A stretch of 46,409 nucleotides of DNA from Streptomyces hilarionis (GTDB lineage: Bacteria; Actinomycetota; Actinomycetes; Streptomycetales; Streptomycetaceae): NCBI RefSeq assembly GCF_024539675.1, contig NZ_JAHHIT010000081.1, positions 1 to 46,409 of the forward strand, written 5' to 3'. This document shows positions 29,739 to 37,166 of the stretch, one piece after another. Position 1 is the first letter of the stretch, and the number at the start of each line of letters is the position of its first letter. Position numbers and translations under genes: made by a program. The notes beneath the pieces were generated by a model that saw only the letters and a list, made by a program, of their open reading frames with translations, had not been told where the DNA came from and ran no database searches.

Positions 29739-31616
29739 TCATCGCGCCGACGGGTCCTGCGGCCCCCTGCCCGACAGCACCTCGCCGTAGGCCTGCATGA
29801 GGTCGGCGAGCCGCAGTGTCGACAGGTCGTCCCGGGTCAGCGCGCCCGGGTAGGTCGACAGGCGCAGATCCCGGTACGCGCAGCTCTTCTCGTACAGCGT
29901 CCGCAGGAACCGCCCGTTGCCGAGCTCGTCGATCCAGCCCTGGTCGACGACGTGCCCGGCGATCGAGCGCAGCTCGTCCAGCGCCTCCTCGTCCCACGCG
30001 TCGCCGTTCTCCGCGGCCAGCACCTCGCCGATCGAGGTCAGCTCCAGGGGCCGGTAGGAGGGGAAGTCGACGCGGGACGTGAACCGGGACGACAGCCCCG
30101 GGTTCGCGGCGAGCAGCCGGTCCATGCCCTCCGGATAGCCGGCCAGGATCACCACCAGGTGGTCCCGGTTGTCCTCGGCCCGCTTCAGCAGGACCTGCAA
30201 CGCCTCGTCGCCGTACGCGTCGCCCTTGCCGTATCCGGAGTTGGACAGCGAGTAGGCCTCGTCGACGAAGAGCACACCGCCGAGGGCGGAGTCGATCAGC
30301 TCGTTGGCCTTCACCGCCGTCTGGCCCAGGTACTCGCCCACCAGGTCGGCCCGCTGGGCCTCCACGAGATGGTCGCCGCCCAGCAGACCGAGCGCGTAGA
30401 AGACCCGGCCGAGGATGCGCGCCACCGTGGTCTTTCCGGTGCCCGAAGGGCCGGAGAAGACGAAGTGCCGCTTGGGCGGCTGGACCGGAAGGCCCTGCCC
30501 GGCCCGCAGCCTGGCCATGTTCAGCTGCGCCGACAGCGCCTTCACCTGCCGCTTCACCGGCTCCAGCCCGACCATGCGCTCCAGTTCGGCGAGTGCTGCC
30601 TCCAGGAGGTCGGGGTCGGTGGGCCCGGCAGGCAACGGCGGGGAGGGAACGGTGTTCGCTCTGCGCGCGGCGGGCTCGGCCACCGGCGCCAGCGGCACGA
30701 CGGGCGGCGGATCGGCGGGCTCGGTGAGCCGCAGATCGCGCCCCTCGACGCCGAACAGCGGGTCGAAGCCGTCCGGCCCGTCCACCGCGTCCTGCCCGAT
30801 CCCGGTGAGCGTGATCGCCGCGAGGTCGGCCGTGTCGTCGTAGCCGTCGCACCCGTCGCCCTCGGCGATCGCGGCGAGCCGGGCGGAGGTGTCCATGAAC
30901 GCGGCGTCGACGCGGTGGACCGCCCGGTACAGGGGGAGGGCGGCCGCCGACCGCCCGGTGCCCTCGTGGGCCCGGGCCAGCCAGTACCGCAGTTCCTTGC
31001 GCTGCGGCTGCTCGCTGCGGCAGCGCATCAGCGCCGCCGACAGGAGCGGCTCGGCCTGTCCGTACATCTCCAGGCGCACCCGGGCCATCCCGCCGAACAG
31101 CCCGGCCTCGATGCCCAGCAGGGAGTCGTCCAGCAGCGGGTCGGTGTGCCGGACCAGCTGCTCCCAGTCCTTGACCAGGTAGGCGCGGCAGGCGTGCAGG
31201 AAGCGGACCTGGTGGTCGGCGTCGACGGGCGGCAGCCCGGCGAGCGCCCGGTCCAGCTCGGGCACATGGCGGCCGTCCAGCCAGTGCGAGGCGTGCGCGA
31301 GGAGCAGGTCGCGCGGGCTTTCCAGCACCGGCTGCACCCACCAGCCCAGCCAGTACCAGGAGTTGAGGGTGCGACGGTGCCGGGTGCGCTGTTCGCCGAA
31401 GCGCTCGCGGTGGCGGAACATCCGCAGCAGCGCGGTCGTCGTGTCGACGCGCAGCGCGTGCAGCCCGAGCCAGCCGTCGGCCATCCCGGGATCGATCCGC
31501 ACCGCCGTGCGGAACTCCTCCTCCGCCTGCGGATAGGCGCCCATCGTGTAGGCGTCCACGCCTCGCAGCCAGGCCAGGTCGGCCGGGGCCTCGGGGCCCT
31601 GCGTGCCGAAGTCCAT
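29739..31616 (-). CDS. EccA/CbxX-type AAA ATPase with N-terminal repeat domain
   Basis: Protein of 625 aa. The first 280 residues are helical, TPR-like repeats (GAYPQAEEEFRTAVRIDPGM, KDWEQLVRHTDPLL), followed by a proline/alanine linker (about 310-345) and a CbxX/CfqX AAA domain: Walker A GPSGTGKTT (389-397), Walker B VLFVDEAY (448-455), and the arginine region LSSRFTSRVDF. This is the architecture of EccA, the cytosolic ATPase of type VII secretion, but no EccB-E, EsxA/B or PPE gene is in the window. The ATG at 31616 was chosen; a GTG immediately precedes it. It converges on the CorC pair with 18 bases between stops. Confidence 0.9.
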   Translation of the reverse strand: MDFGTQGPEAPADLAWLRGVDAYTMGAYPQAEEEFRTAVRIDPGMADGWLGLHALRVDTTTALLRMFRHRERFGEQRTRHRRTLNSWYWLGWWVQPVLESPRDLLLAHASHWLDGRHVPELDRALAGLPPVDADHQVRFLHACRAYLVKDWEQLVRHTDPLLDDSLLGIEAGLFGGMARVRLEMYGQAEPLLSAALMRCRSEQPQRKELRYWLARAHEGTGRSAAALPLYRAVHRVDAAFMDTSARLAAIAEGDGCDGYDDTADLAAITLTGIGQDAVDGPDGFDPLFGVEGRDLRLTEPADPPPVVPLAPVAEPAARRANTVPSPPLPAGPTDPDLLEAALAELERMVGLEPVKRQVKALSAQLNMARLRAGQGLPVQPPKRHFVFSGPSGTGKTTVARILGRVFYALGLLGGDHLVEAQRADLVGEYLGQTAVKANELIDSALGGVLFVDEAYSLSNSGYGKGDAYGDEALQVLLKRAEDNRDHLVVILAGYPEGMDRLLAANPGLSSRFTSRVDFPSYRPLELTSIGEVLAAENGDAWDEEALDELRSIAGHVVDQGWIDELGNGRFLRTLYEKSCAYRDLRLSTYPGALTRDDLSTLRLADLMQAYGEVLSGRGPQDPSAR

Positions 31617-32057
31617 CACGTCCCCCACAAACCGTGCCCCGTCGGTCTGCCGCCGAGCCGTCGCCCGTCGGCTGCCTTGGTCGAACCGCTGTGCCGCGGA
31701 CCGGAGTTGCAAGGTGCGCGCAGCAGTCGTCCAGGTCGCACCGAGGGCATCGTACCTGCGTGGGCGGTGCCCGCCGTAGGGTGCCGCACAGGCCGTTCGA
31801 CGAGGTGGGAGCACACGGGGCGCACGACCTTACCGTGACCCAGGGTGAGCGGACGGCGTCGCGCAAGGCCCCGGAAGGGGGGTGGGGGAGCCGTGAAGAG
31901 GGCAGAACGAAGCCCCCGATCACGGGGGAACAACCGGGGGCTTCGCGCCTGAGAGCGGCTTCGATGCCGCACATTGAGAACGTAAGACCTGTACGGGCCG
32001 CCGGTCAAGCGGAGTTGGGACAGTTGGCGAAGTTCGAGCGCACGAGCCTTCACAAGT
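31617..32057. other. Intergenic region without a gene
   Basis: This is 441 bp between two minus-strand genes. The right part holds a strong hairpin at 31908-31945. The left part should contain the promoter of the AAA ATPase. No reading frame here has protein-like composition. Confidence 0.6.
31908..31945 (-). terminator. Terminator hairpin downstream of the kinase gene
   Basis: CGAAGCCCCCG (31908-31918) and CGGGGGCTTCG (31935-31945) pair perfectly. Inside, CCCCCG-ATCA-CGGGGG (31913-31928) forms an alternative, mutually exclusive stem. On the minus strand the hairpin is followed by TTCT. It lies 113 bases after the kinase stop. Confidence 0.65.
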
Positions 32058-32612
32058 TCACCACATCGCGGCCGGTCCCTCACGGTGAGTGACATCCGGG
32101 TGCGGATCAAACTCTCCCATCGGCCCCCGCAGCACCTCGTATCCCTCCCGCGACTGCCGCACCAGCAGGTCGGCGTACGGTCGCGACGGATCCTCGGCGA
32201 AGTGGCCGCGTTCGGCCGAAACCCAGCCGTCCCAGAAGTCCCGCTGCTCCTCCCCGTCCCGTGACCGCCCGCGCGCCCAGGCCTGCGGTGCCGGCATCTC
32301 CATCCACAGCAGACACGCGAGCACGGGCCGCAGGGCACGGCGTCCGGCGCCGACTCCCTCCACCAGGACGACGGGATCCGAGGGCAGTGCCCGCGGATCC
32401 CCGAACCGTCGGGTGCGCCAGTCGTAGGGGGCGTAGCGCCCGTTCTCGCCGCGTTCGAAGGGCTCGATCACCTCGGTGAGCAGCCGCCCGGTCCACGCGA
32501 ACAGCTCCTCGTGCGAGGCGATGTCGTCGAGGTGCAGCACCGGCGCGTCGTCGAGCGCCCGCGCCAGCGCCGCGGCGAAGGTGGACTTCCCCGATCCCGC
32601 GTGGCCGTCCAC
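32058..32612 (-). CDS. Uridine-kinase-like P-loop protein, start uncertain
   Basis: P-loop NTPase of the uridine kinase/phosphoribulokinase-like group (184 aa as annotated). Walker A GHAGSGKST lies at the very N-terminus, with LHLDDIASHEELFAWTGRL downstream and VVLVEGVGAGRRALRPVL after it. The only ATG/GTG/TTG start is the GTG at 32612, which removes the first beta-strand; the frame upstream encodes a good strand and helix (VIRQLASRLRRLPPSCGPVR) back to a TAG near 32815, but only CTG codons are available there. Either a CTG start is used or the annotated form is N-terminally incomplete. Substrate unknown. Its upstream region is shared with the peptidase gene, which is divergent. Confidence 0.78.
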   Translation of the reverse strand: MDGHAGSGKSTFAAALARALDDAPVLHLDDIASHEELFAWTGRLLTEVIEPFERGENGRYAPYDWRTRRFGDPRALPSDPVVLVEGVGAGRRALRPVLACLLWMEMPAPQAWARGRSRDGEEQRDFWDGWVSAERGHFAEDPSRPYADLLVRQSREGYEVLRGPMGEFDPHPDVTHREGPAAMW

Positions 32613-32948
32613 GCCGATCAGGCGGACCGGACCGCAGGACGGCGGCAGGCGGCGGAGCCGGGAGGCGAGCTGGCGGATGACGGGTCCAGGTGGCGAGGAG
32701 GCGGGGAGGCGAGGGCGGCCGACGGGGGCCCGGGCTCGGGACCCGTGGACCGGAACGGCGGCGAACGGTGCGGGGGCCGGGACCGGGCACGGTCCGGGCG
32801 CGGCCCCGGAATTCTACGTCCGTACGCCACACCGGTGGTTCGGCCCCTCGTCCGTGGGCGTGGCCCGGGCGGCGGTGCTGGAAGGCGCGTCCGCGGCCGT
32901 TCATAGTGGGCGCACAGCCGCGCCGAGACCTCGGGGGTCCTTCCGCCC

Positions 32949-34367
32949 ATGAGCCAAGCCGAACAGCCGTCCCGCAGGACAGTCCTCGCCGCCGCCGCGG
33001 TCGTCGCCGCCGCCGGACCGGCCCCGGCCGCCGCGGCCGCACCGTCCGGGAAGGCCGCCGACGCGACGGACGGCGGGGACGCGATGGACGCGCCCGACAC
33101 GACGGACGCCGGTGGCGCCGAAGCGGCCCGGGCTCGGTTCGTGGACCACCGCGCCTGGACCGCCTACGCCGACTGGTCCGCCGGCGCCGCCCGGGGAACC
33201 CGCGCCGTGGCAGGGGCCCGCCCGGGCGTCGTCATCGCCGACCCGCTCGGTTCCGTCGACTACACGGACCCGCACACCAAGGCCACCGCCGCCTGGGAGT
33301 ACGCGACCTGGACCTCCCCGGTCCGGGTGCTCGCGGTCCCGGCCACCGAGGTGATCGCCTCGTGGAACGCGAGCACCCCGGCCGGCACCTGGCTCCAGGT
33401 CGAGCTCAGGGGCACCTACTCCGACGGCAGGGACACCCCCTGGTACGTGATGGGCCGCTGGGCCTCGGGCGACCAGGACATCCGGCGCACCTCCGTCGAC
33501 GGCCAGAGCGACGGCGCGAGCACCGTGTGGACGGACACCCTGGCCGTCGACGACGCCTCCACGGGGCTGCGCGTCGCCGCCGTCAGACTCCGGCTCACCC
33601 TGTACCGCCGCCCCGGCTCGGCGGCGACCCCGACCGTGTGGCGGCTGGACGCGATGGGCTCCGACGTCCCCGACCGCTTCACCGTCCCGGCCTCCGTGCC
33701 CGCCGCGGCGCGCGAGCTGGTCGTTCCGCGCTACTCGCAGGAGATCCACCGGGGCCGCTACCCCGAGTACGACAGCGGCGGCGAGGCGTGGTGCAGCCCC
33801 ACCTCCACGCAGATGGTCGTCGAGTACTGGGGCGGCCGGCTCACCCCCGCGCAACTGGCCTGGGTCGACCCCTCCTACAGCGACCCGCAGGTGTGCCACG
33901 CGGCCCGGTACACGTACGACTACCAGTACGGCGGCTGCGGCAACTGGCCGTTCAACGCCGCCTACGCGGCCACCTTCGCCGACCTGCGGGGCACGGTGAC
34001 CCGGCTCGGCTCCCTCACCGACCTGGAGACCCTGATCACCGCCGGGATCCCCGCCATGACGTCCCAGTCCTTCCTCAAGGAGGAGCTCACGGGGGCGGGT
34101 TACGGCACCTCCGGGCACCTGATGACGGTCATCGGCTTCACCTCCCGGGGCGACGTGATCGCCAACGACCCGTTCTCGGCGGACGACGCGGCGGTGCGGC
34201 GCGTCTACCGGCGGCGGGAGTTCGAGAACATCTGGCTCAGGACCCGGCGTCACAACGCGAGCGGCAAGGTCGCCTCCGGCAGCGGAGGCGTCTGCTACGT
34301 CTACTTCCCGGCCCGGCCCACCGCCCGCCAGCGCGAGGCCCTGGCCGCGGTGGGCATCCCCGTGTGA
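32949..34367 (+). CDS. Secreted C39-like cysteine peptidase
   Basis: Exported protein of 472 aa. Twin-arginine-like signal: SRRTVLAAAAVVAAAGPAPA with a cleavage site near residue 31, then a low-complexity Ala/Asp/Gly spacer. A beta-rich domain of unknown role (about residues 65-255) precedes a peptidase_C39-like papain-fold domain: Cys282 in GEAWCSPTST, His390 in TSGHLMTVIG and Asp407 in IANDPF fit a catalytic triad. Related Streptomyces proteins are annotated as secreted C39 family peptidases; target unknown. It is divergent from the kinase-like gene. Confidence 0.85.
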   Translation: MSQAEQPSRRTVLAAAAVVAAAGPAPAAAAAPSGKAADATDGGDAMDAPDTTDAGGAEAARARFVDHRAWTAYADWSAGAARGTRAVAGARPGVVIADPLGSVDYTDPHTKATAAWEYATWTSPVRVLAVPATEVIASWNASTPAGTWLQVELRGTYSDGRDTPWYVMGRWASGDQDIRRTSVDGQSDGASTVWTDTLAVDDASTGLRVAAVRLRLTLYRRPGSAATPTVWRLDAMGSDVPDRFTVPASVPAAARELVVPRYSQEIHRGRYPEYDSGGEAWCSPTSTQMVVEYWGGRLTPAQLAWVDPSYSDPQVCHAARYTYDYQYGGCGNWPFNAAYAATFADLRGTVTRLGSLTDLETLITAGIPAMTSQSFLKEELTGAGYGTSGHLMTVIGFTSRGDVIANDPFSADDAAVRRVYRRREFENIWLRTRRHNASGKVASGSGGVCYVYFPARPTARQREALAAVGIPV

Positions 34368-34457
34368 GCAACGTCTCCGCCGCGCGGGCCCCGACAGGTG
34401 GCAAGGTGGACGGATCGTGGGGGGATCCACCAGTACGTCCGACCTCAGCGAGACACC

Positions 34458-34598
34458 ATGACCGCACAGACAGCCACCTCCGCCCGAGTCCGCACCGGGG
34501 GCCCCGACGCCGACGGTCCGAAGATCCTGGAGCACCTCGCCGGCTGGGTCCTCGTCGCGGTCGTCGCGATGCTGGTCACCCAGCTCGGGCTGCTGTGA
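34458..34598 (+). CDS. Small single-span membrane protein
   Basis: A 46-residue protein, MTAQTATSARVRTGGPDADG followed by one transmembrane helix ending at the C-terminus (LAGWVLVAVVAMLVTQLGLL). The ATG at 34458 is preferred over the GTG at 34398, whose extra residues are not protein-like. It lies 90 bases after the peptidase and 74 bases before the TetR gene. No function is known; similar tiny membrane proteins occur at this spot in related genomes (from memory). Confidence 0.6.
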   Translation: MTAQTATSARVRTGGPDADGPKILEHLAGWVLVAVVAMLVTQLGLL

Positions 34599-34672
34599 CG
34601 GGCGTGACCTGACGCACGGTTGACCTGACATACTGCGGAAGTCCCGCCGACCGCCCGAGACCAGGGTCGACA

Positions 34673-35332
34673 TTGAATATCAGTGAACAGCGCGACGTCG
34701 TCCGCCCCCGGGCGCGCGGCACCGAGCGCTCACTGGCGCGCCGCGCCGAACTCATCTCCATCGGGCGGAAGTTGTTCGCCGACACGTCGTACGACGCCCT
34801 CTCGATGGACGACATCGCCCGGCAGGCCCATGTCGCCAAGGGGCTGATCTACTACTACTTCCAGTCCAAGCGCGGCTACTACCTGGCGATCATCCAGGAC
34901 TCCGTCGCCGACCTGGTCACCTTCGCGGCGAGCGGCATCGACCTGCCCCAGGTGGACCGGGTGCACCGCACCATCGACGGCTACCTGCGCTACGCCGAGC
35001 ACAACCAGGCCGCGTACCGCACGATCGTCAGCGGCGGCGTCGGCTTCGACACCGAGGTGCACGCCATCCGGGACGGCGTGCGCGCGGCGATCGTGGCCAC
35101 CCTCGCCGAGGGCGCGTACGGCCGCGCCGACATCCCGCCGCTGCCGCGCATGGCCCTGCTGTCCTGGGTGTGCAGCGTGGAGGGGGCCACGCTGGAGTGG
35201 ATCGACCGCCCCGAACTCTCCCGCCCGGTCATGGTCGACCTGCTGGTGAAGACGCTGGGCGGCTGTCTGCGCGCCATCGAGGAGCTCGACCCCGCCTTCC
35301 CCACGCCCGGACCGGCGCGCCGCGAGGGCTGA
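34673..35332 (+). CDS. TetR-family transcriptional regulator
   Basis: Regulator of 219 aa with a typical TetR helix-turn-helix (residues about 22-66: ISIGRKLFADTSYDALSMDD, then GLIYYYFQSKRGYYLAII) and an all-helical ligand/dimer domain. It starts with TTG at 34673; AGGG lies eight bases upstream and there is no nearer ATG or GTG in frame. Its target is unclear: no divergent gene faces it, and the small membrane protein lies just upstream on the same strand. Confidence 0.9.
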   Translation: MNISEQRDVVRPRARGTERSLARRAELISIGRKLFADTSYDALSMDDIARQAHVAKGLIYYYFQSKRGYYLAIIQDSVADLVTFAASGIDLPQVDRVHRTIDGYLRYAEHNQAAYRTIVSGGVGFDTEVHAIRDGVRAAIVATLAEGAYGRADIPPLPRMALLSWVCSVEGATLEWIDRPELSRPVMVDLLVKTLGGCLRAIEELDPAFPTPGPARREG

Positions 35333-35444
35333 CGCCGGCGTGCCGGACGTTCCGCCGGACGCCTGAGAGGGCCGCCGGGGAGGCTCCTGGCCCCGGGCGT
35401 TGCCCTCGGCCTGGTGCGAGGGCCCTGTCGTCCTCGGCGCCCGC
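35333..35444. other. Convergent intergenic region
   Basis: This lies between the TetR stop and the stop of the small minus-strand gene. It contains GC-rich partial inverted repeats but no clean terminator stem. Confidence 0.4.
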
Positions 35445-35711
35445 TCAGCGCACGTCGCCCAGCGGGTCCGCGGTGCCGCCGAACTGCCCCGGCCGCACCT
35501 GCGGAGCCGCGAGCCGCACCCACTCGGGGTCGTGGCGGCCCGGCAGGGTCCGGCCCCGGTCGGCCCAGGTGCGCAGCAGATCGCGGTAGATGGGCGGGTC
35601 CTGAGCGGCCGGTGCGGACGGCGGAACCGATCCTGCCCGCGCGGGTTCCGGGCGCGGTGCCACGAAGAGCTGGCGGTGACGCCCGGGTGCGACCGAAGAG
35701 GTGGGGGTCAT
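35445..35711 (-). CDS. Small conserved hypothetical protein
   Basis: Predicted 88-residue protein with a distinctive C-terminal half, DPPIYRDLLRTWADRGRTLP and then PEWVRLAAPQVRPGQFGG. I recall this pattern (WADRGRTLPGR-DPEW-RLA) from short hypothetical proteins conserved in Streptomyces. The N-terminal 35 residues are low complexity and proline-rich, so the true start may lie inside. There is no strong ribosome-binding site before the ATG at 35711. Function unknown. Confidence 0.55.
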   Translation of the reverse strand: MTPTSSVAPGRHRQLFVAPRPEPARAGSVPPSAPAAQDPPIYRDLLRTWADRGRTLPGRHDPEWVRLAAPQVRPGQFGGTADPLGDVR

Positions 35712-35982
35712 GCCAGGGCAACGGCGGCGCCGCGGAACAGGTCACCGGCCGCCGCCGTAGAGCGTGAGTTCGGTGGGTGTTCCCGTTCTCTCGCCCGCCC
35801 CTCACCCCTCCACACCGCGTCGGGCAGCCTGACACGGCACGGATGCGGGGCCCCTGACCGGCCGACAGGGAGCCCTGGCGGGAAAGGGGTTGGCGGACGA
35901 CGCGGACCCCGACCGGGTCGGACGGAGGCGCACGACCCGGCCGGCCGCCGTCACCACGGGCGGAGCGGGCGCGAGGTGTCGG
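35712..35982. other. Intergenic region without a gene
   Basis: This is 271 bp between two minus-strand genes. No coding-like frame, repeat or clear hairpin was found. Confidence 0.5.
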
Positions 35983-36438
35983 TCAGGCCGCGGCGCGGCG
36001 CATCACCGGCACGCGCATCGGGCGTGAGCCCGGGCCGCCGACGTGCGAGAAGGGCTGCGTGCGCCAGTCCAGGCCCTGAGGGAGCGTCAGCAGCAGCGCG
36101 GTGTCCTGCTCCTGGGGCTCCGCGGACTCGTCGGCGCAGCGGGCCTCGGACGCGGCGCGTCCCGTCCCCGCGCAGACCGTGAGCCCGAACGGGTTCCACG
36201 GCGAGGCGCACAGCGCGTGCTCCGGAAGGATCTCCTCGTCCGCCAGCAGCGCGATGGGCTGCGCGCAGTCCGGGCAGATCACGCGGTACATCTCGAAGGT
36301 GTCGTACGCGTCGAAGTGCTCGGCGTCGTCGGCGTCGAAAACGTCGGCGTCGAAGGGTTCGACGCCCTCCGGCACGGGTTCGACGACCGACCGGAGCCGC
36401 TTGGGCGCGGTGCGACCGGGGCGCTTGGGATTCTGCAT
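35983..36438 (-). CDS. Hypothetical protein with CxxC zinc-binding-like motif
   Basis: Protein of 151 aa: a basic N-terminus (KRPGRTAPKRLRSVV), a strongly acidic stretch (FDADVFDADDAEHFDAYDTF) and a central CPDC motif (ICPDCAQPIALL, residues 54-65) with two further cysteines (LCASPW and TVCAGTG), which together could bind one zinc. The C-terminus is basic. The ATG at 36438 has GGGGGAG seven bases upstream, a strong ribosome site. It is divergent from an Lrp/AsnC gene. Function unknown; a small transcription or ribosome-associated factor is possible but unsupported. Confidence 0.75.
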   Translation of the reverse strand: MQNPKRPGRTAPKRLRSVVEPVPEGVEPFDADVFDADDAEHFDAYDTFEMYRVICPDCAQPIALLADEEILPEHALCASPWNPFGLTVCAGTGRAASEARCADESAEPQEQDTALLLTLPQGLDWRTQPFSHVGGPGSRPMRVPVMRRAAA

Positions 36439-36636
36439 GGGATTCTCCCCCTCGGACTGGGCCGTGAAGGCACTGCGGCCTCGACCACAGCAAGCACTTC
36501 CCTGCCCGTCCCGGCGGTAACCACGAGGCCATCACGAAGCCTTGACAAGTGCTGTGGCATTCGTCACATGCCGTTTGCAGATGCCGCACGCCGCACGCGC
36601 CCCGGCACATCACAAACCGGCTATGACCTGCGCTGC

Positions 36637-36671
36637 ATACGTATACGCGGAGATCGCCCGCACGGTAGGTT
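36637..36671. promoter_or_regulatory. Promoter and palindrome of the second Lrp gene
   Basis: TAGGTT at 36666-36671 is a good -10 element nine bases before the ATG at 36680, so the transcript has almost no leader. The palindrome ATACGTAT (36637-36644) lies where a -35 would be, a plausible autoregulatory site. Confidence 0.5.
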
Positions 36672-36679
36672 CTTGCGTC

Positions 36680-37120
36680 ATGGAGGAGCTGGACCGACAA
36701 ATCGTGCAGCTGCTCGTCAAGGACGGGCGGATGAGCTACACCGATCTGGGCAAGGCCACGGGCCTGTCCACGTCCGCCGTGCACCAGAGAGTGCGCCGGC
36801 TGGAACAGCGCGGCGTCATCCGCGGCTACGCGGCCGTCGTCGATCCGGAAGCGGTCGGGCTGCCGCTGACCGCCTTCATCTCGGTGAAGCCGTTCGACCC
36901 CAGCGCCCCCGACGACATCGCCGAGCGACTCGCGGGCCTGCCCGAGATCGAGGCCTGTCACAGCGTCGCCGGAGACGAGAACTACATCCTCAAGGTGCGC
37001 GTGGCCACCCCGCACGAACTGGAGGAGCTCCTCGGGCGGCTCCGGACGCTCGCCGGGGTGTCGACGCGCACGACGGTCGCCCTGTCCACCCCGTACGAGG
37101 CCCGGCCGCCGCGGATCTGA
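36680..37120 (+). CDS. Lrp/AsnC family transcriptional regulator (second)
   Basis: Regulator of 146 aa with an N-terminal helix-turn-helix (LDRQIVQLLVKDGRMSYTDL, then LSTSAVHQRVRRLEQRG) and a C-terminal RAM domain (VAGDENYILKVRV, the expected ligand-loop region). The ATG at 36680 is used; the frame extends to 36542 but the promoter-like TAGGTT lies within that extension. It is divergent from a CxxC hypothetical gene and lies 46 bases before an amidohydrolase with which it may be cotranscribed. Effector unknown. Confidence 0.93.
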   Translation: MEELDRQIVQLLVKDGRMSYTDLGKATGLSTSAVHQRVRRLEQRGVIRGYAAVVDPEAVGLPLTAFISVKPFDPSAPDDIAERLAGLPEIEACHSVAGDENYILKVRVATPHELEELLGRLRTLAGVSTRTTVALSTPYEARPPRI

Positions 37121-37166
37121 GGGACCCCGTGCCGGGCGGCCGGCGCGAGGCGCGAGACTGTTCCCC

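Noticed and set aside
29739..31616. Part of a type VII secretion cluster
   Set aside because: Only the EccA-like ATPase is present; no EccB, C, D, E, EsxA/B or mycosin gene is in the window.
31860..32057. Possible tRNA near the GC hairpin
   Set aside because: No cloverleaf with T-loop GTTCRANNC and matching acceptor stem could be built around it.
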